Position numbers and translations under genes: made by a program
Assembly (NCBI RefSeq): GCF_001640805.2
Contig: NC_066855.1
Coordinates: 1,618,015 to 1,682,014 of the forward strand
Length of the DNA stretch: 64,000 nt
From: Lates calcarifer
Lineage: Eukaryota; Chordata; Actinopteri; Centropomidae
Reading direction: 5' to 3'
Notes under the pieces: generated by a model
Seen by the model: only the letters and a program-made list of their open reading frames with translations
The model's database searches: none
Told to the model about the DNA's origin: nothing
Shown here: positions 1 to 13,400 of the stretch, in pieces
Numbering within the stretch: the first letter of the stretch is position 1
Layout: each line of letters opens with the position of its first letter

Positions 1-14
1 GTGTGTGTGTGTGT
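1..14 (+). repeat. (GT)n microsatellite cut by the window start
   Basis: Seven GT units at the left edge. The true length is unknown. Confidence 0.8.
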
Positions 15-1282
15 GATCCCTTATTTTATCAAAACACAGCCTAATTAAGCAGGTGGAGATTTACGCAGTGTGCTAAAGAATGGCTGGCTACAGTATAACA
101 GCTTACAAGATGACTGTCCCAAGTGGCTACATTAACATGCATGAAGAAGTCTATTCTTAACCCTTTAATTCATGTATTCAAAGTATGATTTGATAGCAAT
201 ATATAAACTATACAAGCGGGTTAACCAGGCTGTGCTTTGGGTGATAGTTCTGATTAAACCTGATTTCCCTAGATTGGCCCTTTTAAGAGTAAATATTTTT
301 AGGTTTGAATGGAATTGGATTGACAGCAGGTGACTTTCAGTTTAATTAACTTACTTACTATCAACAACCAACTCTGTAGTGCAATGCAACATTTAGTTAC
401 TTTCAGCTTACTGTTTTGGTTTTTTGGCCAATGTAATATGATTGAGTCTCTCTCATCAACAGCTCATAATTTTATATTAAGGTGCTCACGGAGAAAGCAA
501 AGTGAATTTTTTGCCTTGTGTCGTTTACATGAATTTGACCATTTGTGTTTATTTGCTCCAAAGAGTCAACACACTCAGTGTGCAGATGTTAGTTGTAAGC
601 TAGCAATGATGTGTCCTATTGTCTCTGTACATTTATGAAGTAGATTCATAGAGCCCCAAGATTTGCTTGAATTTTTCACTGTAGTTGAAACATTTTCAAC
701 TATGCGTCTTTGCAGAAATCCATGCCGCCCTAGGTGAATTTACATTCAATTGCATCATTAACTTTGTATGCAACTTTGCCTGAACACAAGCTTTGACAGA
801 GAATGGTACCTGCTCCACAACAAGTAACAGAATTAAAGCAAATGAGTCCCTGAAACTTGAACATGTAGCATGTAAAGACCCAAAATTTGGCTGAGGACTC
901 ATAAAGTCAGAGAATATTAGACTAACATTCTTCAGGTAGCCAGAAAGTACTCCAATGAAATGATAGCATTGCTGGATGTATAAGGTTGGTTTAACCACAG
1001 TTTTGATCTTTTTCCTCCTAGCTGTCAAAAACCATTTAATTCAGCCTGAGGTGAAATACCCTGGCATGCTTTTCTCTCAGTCCTTGTTGTCTGACAGCTT
1101 TCTGATGCAGTCTTGCATATTTGGTAGTATATTTGTAGCGACGGACTGTTTTTCAGACTGACTGAGAGGTCTCAAGGGTTGTTTGACAGTAAATTGACCT
1201 AAACACACCTGAGAGGTTTGACTGAAGTATTATGTAAGTATTTTTGGTCCATTGAATCAGATAAGTCAATCATATATGATAA

Positions 1283-1649
1283 TTAAAGGGGCACTCCAAC
1301 AGAGTAGTATGGTTGGATGACTTAACAAAAAATCTAAAGGAACAGAAGCCCAGATATCCTTTTAGTCCCAGTATGGGTTGAGAGCCAAAAATGCTAGATT
1401 CCCTAGTTACCATTTGTCAGACCTTCTTTCTTTTAAGTATTTCAAGCTCTTTGCCCCTTGCTTGTAATCTAGGAAGAATTTGAAGCCCAAGCTGAGATAA
1501 CGCTGATGAAATCATCAGGTTTATTGGTTCAGACTTTTGAAAGCTCTCTCCAACAGAACACATTATACAACTGTTTCACAGGCTGAGCAGTTCTCTTAAT
1601 AACAAGTAAACTGATCTCGATGTGTAAAAATGGTCGAGTGGCCCCTTAA
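1283..1649. mobile_element. Short element with terminal inverted repeats (MITE-like)
   Basis: The left end TTAAAGGGGCACTCC and the right end GAGTGGCCCCTTAA are near-perfect inverted copies about 350 nt apart, both beginning at TTAA. The right arm continues inward as a phrase I know from teleost repeats (AAACTGATCTCGATGTGTAA). No ORF is inside. The TTAA ends suggest piggyBac-type insertion (inference). Confidence 0.6.
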
Positions 1650-3185
1650 CTATTATACAAGATTAAGCAGACAATAACTTACATCTAGAAGCAGCTGAAT
1701 TGAACTCTATACATGTTGCGTACCATGTGTGACAGTGCAGGCAGAAAATACAACCAAATTTTCTGTGTTGAACTTGCACGATTTAAAATCTGTAGCTCAG
1801 TTATTCAAATGCAAGGAATGGGGCCCAGGACCGTTACACTATTATACAGGATTATCACTTCTGTCTCATGTCTTCCAAGTAACCTACTGCTCAGTCAGAG
1901 GATAGAAAGCAACCAAATCTTGTCATGCTTTTTGGCTTGCAGGCAGTTCTATCTGTGGCCAGTCGGTTTGTTTATGACATGGGAGACTCAATCACAGGGT
2001 ATGAAATCTGGCTTTACTCTGCCATGCATTAGCATATTGATTTCTCATGAACCTATATACAGTGTACATGTATACAAAGCCAGCAGGCAACATCTATAAA
2101 AGCCTTTTGAACATCTTCAAATCCCACGGTCAGATCTGTGTAAATTTCTCCCATTTTCAAGCTCTTGCATACAAAACCTCCCAAATCCAAGAACAAGATT
2201 TCTTCAGAGGATAGCTTGGTTAAATATGCATCAGCCAGGCAATGTTTGCAGCTTGTCTGCCGCTGTTCTGGGAGTTGAATCAATAGAGATGTAACAGCTT
2301 GGTTCCTACCTGCAACTCTGCTCACGCTCTTTGTATCCTTTCTTGTATCAGAGCTGAAACCACAATGTGATCAGGCTGGCCTGAGAAGACAATAGAAACC
2401 TCAGAGGAGCCTCACAGATCTGAGAAAACACATATCAAAAGCGCTTTTGGCTTTTCCAGTGTTTAGTCGGGATGTTGTAGAAGTTGATAGCGTTGCACAG
2501 TAGCATTAAGTAACAGTATCGACATGCAAAGGAATTCAGATATCTGTAAACAAATGAAATACATCAGAGGAAGTACATCAGCAACAATATCTATATGGAG
2601 ATATTTTTCCTCAACCAATATATTAAATTTTGATTAGTCTTTTTACAATTTATTCAGTAATGTAAGTAAGTTTTTCATGTTCTCATGGATCAAAAACAGG
2701 AACACCTAGTTTTGTACTGATGTTAAGGCTGGAGTTATTCTGTATTCTCCAAATTGACCCCCCCCCCAAAAAAAAATCCCCTGGAAAAAACAAAACTAAC
2801 AGTGGGTCAGTTTACCTTTTGAAACTTTACGGCTTTTCTGTAGCACTCCACCCAATCTTAAAATCTGTTAATCTTTAAAAATGAATCAAGAACATGTAGT
2901 TTCTTTTTTTGAATAATAATACAGTTGAAACTGCAGATTAATATGTATCTGGTGCTCCATAGTGAGCATATCTGGCAGCAGGACAGTGTATGTGATTGAG
3001 TGATTGTTGAAGGAGAATCATACAGAATATTGCCAGCCTCATCGGGTGTTTAGACAGAAAACAGAACAAAAGTTGAGTCAGGTTAAAGGGTTTTGCCATA
3101 GCAACACAGCGGTTGCATTCAAATGAATGAGAAGGCTGTGTTTTTTCAATCAGAACTGTTTTCTGTTGAAGGCCTTTCCTATGAA

Positions 3186-3614
3186 GGAATAGTTTGACAT
3201 TTTGGGAAAAGCGAGATGAGAAAATCAACATCATTCTCACGTCTGTACCGTAAATATGATACTATTACCAGCAGCCTGTTAGCTTAGCACAATGACTGGA
3301 AACAGGGAGGTGGTTAGCCTGATAACAAAATCCACCTACCAACAACTACAATGTGTCATTTTTACACTTCAGTTTTTGCACAGGTTAAACAACAGAGTTG
3401 TATGATGGTAATTAGGCTTAGAGTTGCTGGTAGGTGTAGTTTGTTAGCTCTGGACAGGCTAGCTGTTTCTTCCTTTTTCTAGTCTGTGCTAAACTAAGCT
3501 AACCAGCCACTAACTGCAGTCTTATATTCACAGTACACATATGGAATTGGTATCCAGCATTTCATTTAACTCTCAACAAGAAAGTGAGTAAGATATTTAC
3601 CAAAATTTCAAACC
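3186..3614. mobile_element. Foldback teleost repeat, copy A (both arms present)
   Basis: It begins GGAATAGTTTGACATTTTGG and ends in the diverged inverse CCAAAATTTCAAACC. Inside are the inverted landmarks GTTAGCTTAGC with GACTGGAAACAGG on the left and GCTAAACTAAGCTAACCAGC on the right. The centre is shortened compared with the family. This is a palindromic non-autonomous element common in percomorph genomes. Confidence 0.75.
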
Positions 3615-4042
3615 TCTTTTTTTAACAGTTAAAAGACATTCACGATATCGTCCTAGAGTGATCATTTTCTACAGCTGAAACCCTTTTCCATCTTTCATGG
3701 ATTTAACATATCACATTGCACACTTTTCACTTCAGGTTGACTGATATTACTGTAACACTAATAGAATTTAATTTCTTTTTTGAAAATCAAACAACCAATG
3801 CCTTTATAATGTCGTCCTTACTTCTTGTGCGTCAACTGCATTGTTGTCACTGTGTATCTTCTCTCAATCACCAAGAAATAACAGTTTTAGAGACACGTAC
3901 ACATGCAGGCCAACACAATGCAACATGAAGGACAGAGGGTAAACATATGAGAAAGCATAAAATTTGAAAAGTTCCCTTTTGTTATGTAAGACACTGATCT
4001 TTCTCCCCATGCCACAGGAAGGTGTCTATTTTATACACCGTC

Positions 4043-4118
4043 TTAAACAGCAGCAGCCAGCTTCTCATTCAGTTCCCGCTGGTGTTTATACAATGCTGTT
4101 GTTTCCACACATATTGAC
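4043..4118 (-). CDS. Candidate alternative terminal exon (unidentified)
   Basis: A strong acceptor (TTTTGTATTTGCAG) is followed by 24 codons and a stop, with CVETTALYKHQRELNEKLAA as the core. It has the same entering phase as the candidate at 4182-4278. The two could be alternative last exons, or both may be chance. No family is recognised. Confidence 0.2.
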
Positions 4119-4181
4119 CTGCAAATACAAAAGAAACTTCCATCTTTTTCATCCTCTTTCACAGTTGTGGTGGTGAGGCGC

Positions 4182-4278
4182 TCAGGGTCTGCTACTGTTT
4201 GTGTCATCTCCAACAGGTTCTTCCTGTCCTTCTTCCTGTCCTTCGTCTTCCACAGCCAGCACAGCTCTCATATCATAC
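4182..4278 (-). CDS. Candidate terminal coding exon, acidic C-terminus (unidentified)
   Basis: A pyrimidine-rich acceptor (ending CTGATAG) opens a frame of 31 codons and a stop. It starts YDMRAVLAVEDEGQEE and contains a 12-nt tandem duplication encoding the repeated GQEE. The entering phase has one base (G) before the first full codon. It resembles a last exon, but I found no upstream exons and do not recognise the protein. Confidence 0.2.
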
Positions 4279-4335
4279 CTATCAGGGAGACACAGGACAG
4301 AGGGTAGCTATTAATACTGTGGTTGTAAATCCCCT

Positions 4336-4362
4336 AAACACACACACACACACACACACACT
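4336..4362 (+). repeat. (CA)n microsatellite
   Basis: An uninterrupted CA run beside the candidate terminal exon. Confidence 0.9.
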
Positions 4363-5638
4363 CCCCACTTTGTTTGCAGAGCATGTTCTCACTGGAAACA
4401 GCATGCGGGTAAAAATAGCAAAGAAGTAGTTATCAGTTCCTGTGTGCATTTAGAAAGGTAAGGCACAGCTTTTTTGGGGGGGTTGCTTAAACACACTCAT
4501 ACACACACAGAATTCAAACTCAGAAGAAAGAAATCATTATAGTGTGATTTAGAGAGCATAGTTAATAGGATTGCCTGGCAGAATCAGATTAGCTGTGAAC
4601 AGTGTCTGTGGTGTCTTTGGTTTCACTGCCATTATCCCTCAGGTGCAATTTTTATACCAAAACATAGTTTATCCTCATACATTATGTATAATCGCTTTAG
4701 ATGAACCAGCTCTCCAGGATGGAGTTTTGCAGAGCTGAACATACAGCCTTTGTATCAAACTCAGAGGTGCCTTCATGAGTCTTTTTTTGACAGAAAGAAA
4801 TGTCTCTGTTGTCATATCCTGAAAAGTTTTACCTCCGTTTTAACTCAAAATGCTGAGCCCCCCGAATTAGAAGCATTCTGCACTTGTGGTGGAGCAACAG
4901 ACTTCTGAGGCATTTTTTTTCCTCACATAGAAAATAGAATGTAGCATTCGATTGTGCTCCTGCACTACTCAGTAGGCAGTTTGAGGGGGATGAAGGTGTT
5001 TGCAAAATGGCCAAAAATCTCTTGTTAACCAGTTGGTCTGATGCGACTTAATGGAAACGATAGCTGGCTAATTGAAATGTTACAATATTTTGAAAGCATA
5101 TAGTATATAGTACCGCTACTCCCCAACCAAGTGCAACACTATCAAGATCTTATCTGTAATCCGCATTTGAATCATTATCACCTCAGCATATATGATGGCA
5201 GGTTTTTCAAATGTGGCCGCTTGCTTCTCGGTCAGACAAACTGGTTTGTTTCAAGCATACCTGCGTTTTATTTTAAATCAGTTTCACAGCTTTAAACGTC
5301 TTCAGACCGCTCACTTTTATACAACTGTATCTGCATAGTTATATGCAGATACAATTACAACTCCCCTTCAGCTTACTCGAATCAAATGGAAGTGGGTCAC
5401 ATGCAAATTCATTCATTCAGTGACTATTCATCTGTTCTCACAAGATTTTTTTCCCCACTACACAAACAGTAAATAAAAAATGCACTGGATTTGACACACG
5501 TGTCTAATTAAAGAACACACTGTATACAATGTAAGCATGGCATCAGAATCACATCAACCCTCATTAATCTCACAATAATCAACACTAAATCAATCACAGT
5601 ACATCACATCATTGTTGATTACTGGAGTACTGCTGTAG

Positions 5639-6325
5639 GATATATTCAGAACCATCTAATTTCTAGGTTCCCGCTTCAGTGGGGTTCAAGTCAGGCCTTT
5701 TCTGGGTTTAATATAGGCAGGTTCAAGCATCATCAGGCTCAAAATATGATCGCTTCTTACTTTCAAACTACTTTCAACTTAATTTTCTTTTTCAGCCAAA
5801 GAACTGACATCCCTGCCCTTCTTTTTTGATCAATGGGACTCAGTACAATAAAGAAAACCTAGATATATGAATTCATTTGCTGATTGCAGCATGTTGATGA
5901 AGTAATTAATTATTCAAAGGAGATTATTTCTTTCAATATCTGCAAAAATGTAATCAGTGCTCTGAGCGAGAAAAAAGGACTGAAGAATCAAAGGAAAAGG
6001 CTGATCCCATAATATAACCTGTACCAGCCGTTTGAATAATAATATTTACAGCCATGATATGAAAAAGCTGCTACTCTGTTAATTTCATCACTCCATTTTC
6101 ATTAATCTTACTTTGATGAAAGTGAAAGATGAAAGATCAAAATGATGATCATTTCTATTCATGAAACAAGAAATTACAAAGATGAATGGGAGAAATGATA
6201 CAGTCATTGCTGTTCAGTATATTTAACACCTATCTAATTTCTGCCTCTACTTCTTACAGTATGGTTCATGTCAGGACTTTCCCTATTTAAATGAAGGTAC
6301 CTATAATTCAGCTTTCAGCATATGT
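5639..6325 (+). repeat. Diverged direct repeat pair
   Basis: About 5639-5740 and 6217-6325 align loosely. Shared features are CATCTAATTTCT versus TATCTAATTTCT, GGTTCAAGTCAGG versus GGTTCATGTCAGG, then TTTAATATAGGCAGGT versus TTAAATGAAGGTAC. It is probably an old duplication or two copies of an unknown repeat. Confidence 0.35.
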
Positions 6326-6380
6326 GGGTGCATTCTTTGACTTACATTCCATTAGCAATATGTACCATCACTACACTGAT

Positions 6381-6735
6381 ACATGTCTGTACTCTAAATA
6401 TGTGGACACAGCAGCTGGTCAGCTTAGTTTTTAGCAGTAAAACTTAAAATGGGCCTGGCTCTGTCCAAATGTAACAAAATCATTTTTAAAAGCTCACTGA
6501 TTACCATGTTATATCTTGTTTGCTTAATCTGTACAAAAACTGAAATCACAATTTGCCTTGGCTGGGAACAGAAGCCAGGGAACCAGAAGAGGCCTCAGGA
6601 AGGTCATGACTTTGAAATACTTTTGCATGTCGGTAGGTGGATTTTGGGATCTATAGATAGAAACAGGTGAGCTGTATTCTCCCCCGTTTCCAGCCTTTAT
6701 GCTAAGCTAAGCTAAAAGACTGCTCGTGTATATAT
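6381..6735. mobile_element. Foldback teleost repeat, copy B
   Basis: The left arm carries CTGGCTCTGTCCAAATGTAA and GTTTGCTTAATCTGTACAAA. The centre has GGCTGGGAACAG, and the right arm carries GCCTTTATGCTAAGCTAAGC. A 73-codon ORF inside it is an artefact of the repeat. Confidence 0.75.
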
Positions 6736-7109
6736 TTCTCTCTCACTCTCTGTGTTTTCACTTGCTTTTCTTTTCCCACCATGCTCTCTTAACTTCTCTG
6801 TCCTCTCACTCAAACATTTAATGGAACTGTTCTGTTTCACTTTCATGATAATCAACTATTTCCAAGAGCCTGACAGAAGACAGTGAGTGTGAGACCCTCT
6901 TCTCCTTGGATTAACAGTATCTCAAGAACCTTAAAGACTGCAAGTGTTTTCTATCCTCAGAAAGTCTCAGGGTATTGAAAGAGATTTGCAGATATTTTTA
7001 TGCTAATCATAAAGAATCAGCTCAGCTGTTTAAAATTGTGTCATAAAGATGGACATTATATGTTTTTAACATGTTAAACAAATTGAGCAATATTGATACT
7101 ATAAACAAA

Positions 7110-7455
7110 GAATGGGTTCACGTTTGGGGCCCTGAGGGACACTTTTTGTCATAAATAAGCATTTTGATTAAGCCTGAACTATTCTTTTACACTGTTGTCC
7201 GGCCAGGTCACTGAACAATCTGTGAGCACTAGGACCAAATCCCAAAGGTATTTGATCATAGACTGAAGAATTGGACAAATTAAACTGATGTCTCCAAAGT
7301 CAGTAGAATTTATCCTCTGGGGACCATGAATGTCTGGCCCCAATTTCAAGGCAATCCATCCAATCATTGTTAAATATATCTCAGTCTGGACCAGAGTGGT
7401 GGACTGCTTACATTGGCAGCCCTAAAGCCATGCTGCTTGCATGGATACAAACTCA
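7110..7455. repeat. Teleost dispersed repeat
   Basis: It contains CCCTGAGGGACACTTTTTGT with CATAAATAAGCATTTTG, then AATTTATCCTCTGGGGACCA, GGCAATCCATCCAATCATTG and CAGTCTGGACCAGAGTGGTG, in the order I know from a common fish repeat. ORFs within it are not genes. Confidence 0.65.
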
Positions 7456-10319
7456 TTCTATCTATACATGCAAGGCCTCCTAGTTTTTATCAAAATAGTT
7501 AAAGAGCAAAACAATTGTGAGCACTGGTGTCATTGTTCTGTCTTGCTGACGGACCATACCAATGCTTAATGAAGTGTCTGTGTGTGTGAGAGAGAGAGTG
7601 AAGGTTAGCATGAACAGATGCTGTTTGAAACAATGTTCTCGTCAGTCTTTCCACAACCAGTTTTACAGGACTCTCTGACTGGAATGTCCAGTATCACCCT
7701 GCCCTGTAAATATGAGCGTTCTATCATTAAAAGATACGCAATACACACACTAGACTTGGCACATAGCAGGAACACTTTTTTCCCACTCTATATTGCTGTT
7801 GCTGTTGGCATGAAAAATGCTGAGAGAGAGAATCTACGCACACCTTTTCATTCAGCTTACTGCTCTTTTTTCTTTCTTCTTTCTGTCCTCTTTCCTAATC
7901 CAATTTCTTTTCCTGTGTTAATCTAATACACACTGCCACAATCAGAGCTGCGGTTCACATATTTGAACTTCATCATAAGTGATTAAATTTAATACTGGTT
8001 TAAAACTTCTGGAGCAAGGCTCTATGTTTGATTGTTTTTTTTTAGCTTTCCACATGCCAAAATCAACATTTTTCCTTATTAGTGATGGATGAACTTTGTG
8101 ATGCTCACCACAGTAATTCACACAGCCAATGATGAAACATATCAGAATACTCTGCATTATAGGGACACTGTTTGTGGTCAGTCTGTCACGCTGAACACAC
8201 AATGCCTAGTTCATTTAATCATGTTGCAGCCACATACTGTATGACTGACTGTCCAGCAGGTCATGTGCTGAGTAGCTGTTTCCCAGCTGTATATGTGCAT
8301 GTGTAAGCACAGTCACCTTTGGTTCTTAAGATAAAGTACAAGCTGTTCAGTAACAGTTCATTAGGCAGGTCACTTATTAACATATCCATCATATTTTGTA
8401 GCAGCTCAGCTAATGAATCACTTCGTCTAAACTCTTTGGTTACAGAACATCTACAAATACCTGTAATGTGCATCTGTTCCTGCACCTTATCTGCTGTGAC
8501 ACTTTAATATCCCTGCAGCAGATCAATACAAAATATCTAGTCTCAGTCAAATTAAAGTTACAGAGATTCAATTCACTACTGCCTGAAAAGGTTTAGTTAT
8601 ATAATAGCCTTGGTCCTTCCATACTCAATTTTAAACTATGTGCAGCCGAGTCTGACATTTAGGAGTTTTCTATCTTGCAAATAAATTTCCCCAAAACTTG
8701 GAGCATTCCCTTCAGTGAAATTGGAGGGGGGTGGGGGGATGGTCTTTGTTATTATGATTACATATATTTCACATTTCATCATTTTAGTTATTTTTATTTG
8801 TTTTAGTTTTGTTTTGACAGTGTCACATCACACAGTCTGCATAACAACACCCACAAGTCCTGCTGGCCACATGCACTCACACGCACACTGAGAGAACATT
8901 GAATTTTGTCATATTTCATCAGACATGGTGCACACTGATAGGTCTGTGGTGAACAAAATGCACGTCATGGAGAGCTAGACATACAAATCAACTTGGCTAA
9001 AATATTTAGAAGTGCTGAAAAGACTGGATAAGCCAAGCATATTGCTTCTTCTTATTCTTGTGCCAGACAAGAATGTGGATTTGGGAGAATGTTGTAAAAC
9101 CCTGAATAATGCACATGGTATAGCATCTGCACATGGCAGTTAGGCATGTTAAAGGTCAGGGAAGAGTGTGGTGGTAGCAAGAACATCTTGTGCTGGCAGT
9201 AAACACTGAAACTGGAAAAATCATGAGAGGCAGAATCATAACTAGTGGGATAGTGGGCTTGATAGCTGCACACATGCACTGATAAAGCCCTCAAAATAGC
9301 ACATTAGAATGTGCATGTTGCACTGTGTGCTCTTGACCTAGTCTGACAAAGCAAGCAATGAAAAATCTTACTAACACTGACAACTGACCTTTTGTCCCAG
9401 TTGGCCACACTGCAGTAAATGGCAAATCACCAAAATACAAAGCGTGTGAAACCAAGACTGACACAAGTGTTAAAAGTCACATCTCACTTACAGTGAGGGA
9501 GCAAATGATGGGAATGAGGAATCTGTTTGCTCATAGTTTTTAATATTCAAGTTCTTCTATTCAGCTTCTTTCACCTCATCCCCATACTGTACATTTGGTT
9601 CCTGAAACTGGCCACAGTGCAGTATGGCAAGAATTAGAACAGGCATATTGCGCCTCCAGTTTCAGACACAGTCATGATGATGTGTCGGCCTCCTGATAGT
9701 AATAGGATAGGGTGGAAATTGTCATTGTAACTTGTGACATATCTGCACATTTTCATAGCACAGGTAGAAGTCTTTACTGAATTCCATATATTATTTTTAT
9801 ATTGTGGATTTGATAGATACTATCGTTTGATTGGCTGGAAGGTGGACACCTTATTATTGCAAGATCACTCTGTGTTACGTAGGTTTGCTCTGACTTTCTC
9901 CCTTTCTACTGCTGTCTTTCTCGGCACAGCATCCACATTGCTTCCTGCTGGTTGCTATTCTTGGTCAGAGGCCATGTAAGCGGGGCCTGATTTACTCAAT
10001 CAGCCTCTAACTATGAGCCACTGGGCCCCAAGCGAACACAAAATGTGCTGCCAATGTTACAGCAGTTTTGGTTATTTCAATTTAAAAAGGTTTTTTTTTT
10101 TTTTACTGTTCTTTCAAGTCCAGAATTAAATTCAGCAATATGTGAATCAAACATGGTGACAGTCAAACTCACTCACTGTTCCATTGTTTTAAATTATATC
10201 TAAAGATGTTTTTTTTTTACTAATGAACATATAGCAGCAGAGAGAAAAACTTAATTTGACAGTTTTGGCTAAGCAAGTTCACAAGTTCACAAAATCCACA
10301 ATCATCCTGTGCTGATTTC
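7456..10319. other. No gene recognised
   Basis: AT-rich, with scattered short ORFs that lack coding character. A minus-strand frame near 8330-8440 (LAELLQNMMDMLISDLPN) ends at a weak GTGACT donor but is TTA-rich in codons. I do not call it. Confidence 0.5.
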
Positions 10320-10460
10320 CAGCAGGTCACCATATATTTTTTGGTCTGACACAATGATATCTCCTCAAAACTGAAGCTAAAGCACCTTGATTGCCCACTG
10401 GTGGCTAGCTAGCTGTAGGTCATAAACCCTGCCACCTCCATCTTAGTGGATGGGACATGG
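10320..10460. repeat. Teleost dispersed repeat fragment
   Basis: CACCTTGATTGCCCACTGGT, TAGGTCATAAACCCTGCCAC and TTAGTGGATGGGACATGG are phrases shared by many fish intergenic copies. Confidence 0.55.
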
Positions 10461-13400
10461 TAGTGCTGGTTAGCCTCACGCTGAACTGTGAGTATGACAG
10501 AAAAGGACCAGACTAGTAGTTCATTAGTCTGTTTGGCTGCTTAGCTTACATTCTTGGACAAGACCGAGGTTAGATTAATGTTTTATTGTTTACATTTTCA
10601 AACCATATGTTTTCAACCTTATAAGGGAAAAGCTTTAGAATGATCACTAGCCAATGTGTTTGGCAAGTGTAATGCTGGAGTGTAAACTTCCCAGTCCAAT
10701 AAAGAGCAGTGCAGAGCTGCTAACCTTACCACAACTCTGATTCCTCATTGGGAAGTACTACACAGTGGACAGGTTAGGTTTTTTATTATCTCAATAAGGT
10801 ATGAAATAGTCCTTGGTCTTGGAAGTAACACTGAATCTGGTTTAATGTTAGCAGTAAATAAACTGAAGCTTTGACTAGTTTGGTCGCTCACTCAAATCAT
10901 CCCCATTGGGCAAAAAAGTCAAGATGAATCCTCACTTCCTTTATCAGCAGCAAATGTTGGGGCTATTCAATAATAATGTGCTCACACAGGCGAGTCAACC
11001 TCCAGAGGTTGTGTCATTAATGCAAGTTATAGAGCTTTGAGGGGCTTAAGCTGCTGACTGTCTCCCTAATGCTCACAGAAATAGAGTCATGTTCTTTGGC
11101 TGTTTGAATAGCAGTGGGCAGAAAATAGAAACGTGAATGACTCTGCTCCCCCAGGCCACAGTCCAGCTGTTCACTGGACACCTGTTGACTTGAGATTGCT
11201 ATGCATTTGGCTGTGCACCCTACCATTGATGTCTCTCCTTCATTTCCCCCTCCACCGCCTCTCATTTTTGCCACTGTCGTGTTCCACTAGACCAGCCTTG
11301 CTCTCTCAGTGGCAGCCAATCCACCTTATGGCCCACTTGGCAGCAACCATCAGGTGCCAAGGTGTGTACTTGCCTGTCTTTGCCAAGGCCTCATCATCAG
11401 GGCTCATCAGAGACCAGAGTGGATCTTAGTGAGCTGAAGAAGGTGCATTAATGGAGAATAGCTTCCTTTGCCATTTCCAGATTTAAATTATTTAGCAGGT
11501 CATAAAAAAACAACCTTCAGCGTTATTGTTGCATCTTTTAAAGAATTTTATTATTACTTTTGAAGTGTTTGAGGGTTTATCCATACAAGGCTTCAGTAAT
11601 GCTGACTGCAAGGTGAAGCATATTAGCAGTGGAGGGGTATAAATCTCCTGCCACAGCAAAGCTGGGAGAAAGATTTACAGGGTAATCATTGTGGTTATTA
11701 AAGTTGTTATTATCATGTATTTCACACACCCAAGTCCACGTTCATCGTAGCTGGTAGCCAATTTAAATTTGAAATAGATTTCTTCACTTTAGGATGAGGA
11801 ATGCCTGGAGAGGTGCAGAGTGTTAAAAATGTATCTCTGTATGTTTGAGCCAGGGTGTGATATTGGCTGAATGTCTGGGTAAAAGACAGGTTAAAAGCAA
11901 GGTTTGTGTTCCAGTTTTTGCACCATGAGGGCTTGTGAGTCAGTGTTACTGGCTCTTTGGCTGTTATGGCTTCTGCTTCTCGCTCCCTCTCTGGCAGGAC
12001 ATACAGACCTGGCTTATCCCGCCTGGCTTAACACACAACACACTGGCTGGTCCTTATCTTAGGCTTGCAGCACCACAGGCCTCATCCACACATGCAGCTA
12101 CACCAGTGCACACAGACCACTAATAATGAGAGTATGTCGATATTATGTGTGTGCACACGTGTGCCTTTGTTTACATGGGTACATTCGCTCAGACAGGAGT
12201 ATTTTTGAGCATTTAATTTACTTTCATTCATTTATATTCCAATTATCCTTACATGAATGCTTTATACCAGACAGCTGGTGAAAGACTTACAGAATCTTAA
12301 TGTACCCAGATACATGCAGCAAATGTGTGTAATTTCAAGTTTAAGTTTTAAATTAGAAGTCTAAGCACTAAAAGACTTCTCAGTCTAGGCATATGCTGAT
12401 AGCTATCTTAATTAAAATGTCTTCTAACTTATTTCAGAGTTCCAGTTATCCACTGAAATAATGTGGTTGCAGCCTGATATTATGAAGTGGTCATAACAAA
12501 TGCAAAGGTTAATTTAGCAGTGCTCAGTGGAACCATGTCAGCTTTATGTTGTAATCCTCATGGTTTTTGTGTATTAAGTTGCTGCTCCTGTTGCTAATCC
12601 AACATTTCCAGTTACATGCATTTAAACTGGTGAAACATGAGGTGGCCTTTAATGTGAGGCAGTCAGAGGAAACATGTATTTGTCACAGAGGTTAGTTCAG
12701 ACAGTGATCATTTAAGATGCATTCTTCAAAATTATACATCATCACCATTAGCAAAGTAACCAACTGGTTTTCCTGCACCCTGCAGGTGTGTGGAAAAGTA
12801 TGCACCACATGTGTAGCAGTAAATCTGATTGTGGTTGTTCATGGCATGAAGGAAGAAATGCCAAATGTGAATGTCCCCAGGTCTTTGCAATCTGCTGTTA
12901 AACTGTTCTTGCTGTTGCCACAGTATCCACTGATGTTACCAAATTGCCCCAAACTGAAATATTACAGAGTATTGCTTTAACAAGTGGCTGATGAGTTGGG
13001 GACGTCACAGTAGTTTGCCCTTGCTGGTTGGAGACCATGTTAGAAAGGAGTTTTTTACATTTGCCACAAAAATAGAACATTGACAAACTTTTTAAAGATC
13101 TGTAAAAATATGCCCAAATAGCAATAAACAAATGAGATAGGAATTAAGTATATAACAACTGAGATATGGTATGTAAACCAGTTCTATTAAAAATAGAACT
13201 GCTGATTACCATCCTATATTATTCTGTTCTTGTTCATGGAAACACATTTGTCTCTGTATAATATACACTGGGTATATCACAGAAGCAAAACTGGCACATT
13301 TAGAAATCTTATTAATATTATTTGGATCCCAGTTTATGCATTTTTATGAGGACAGATAGAGGGGTTACAGTGTGTGCATACAGATGCAGTTTGCCTCTGT

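Noticed and set aside
6449..6670. 73-codon ORF
   Set aside because: Lies wholly inside a foldback repeat copy.
8261..8485. 74-codon minus-strand ORF with a helical-looking segment
   Set aside because: TTA-rich codons, a weak donor and no acceptor with a good pyrimidine tract.
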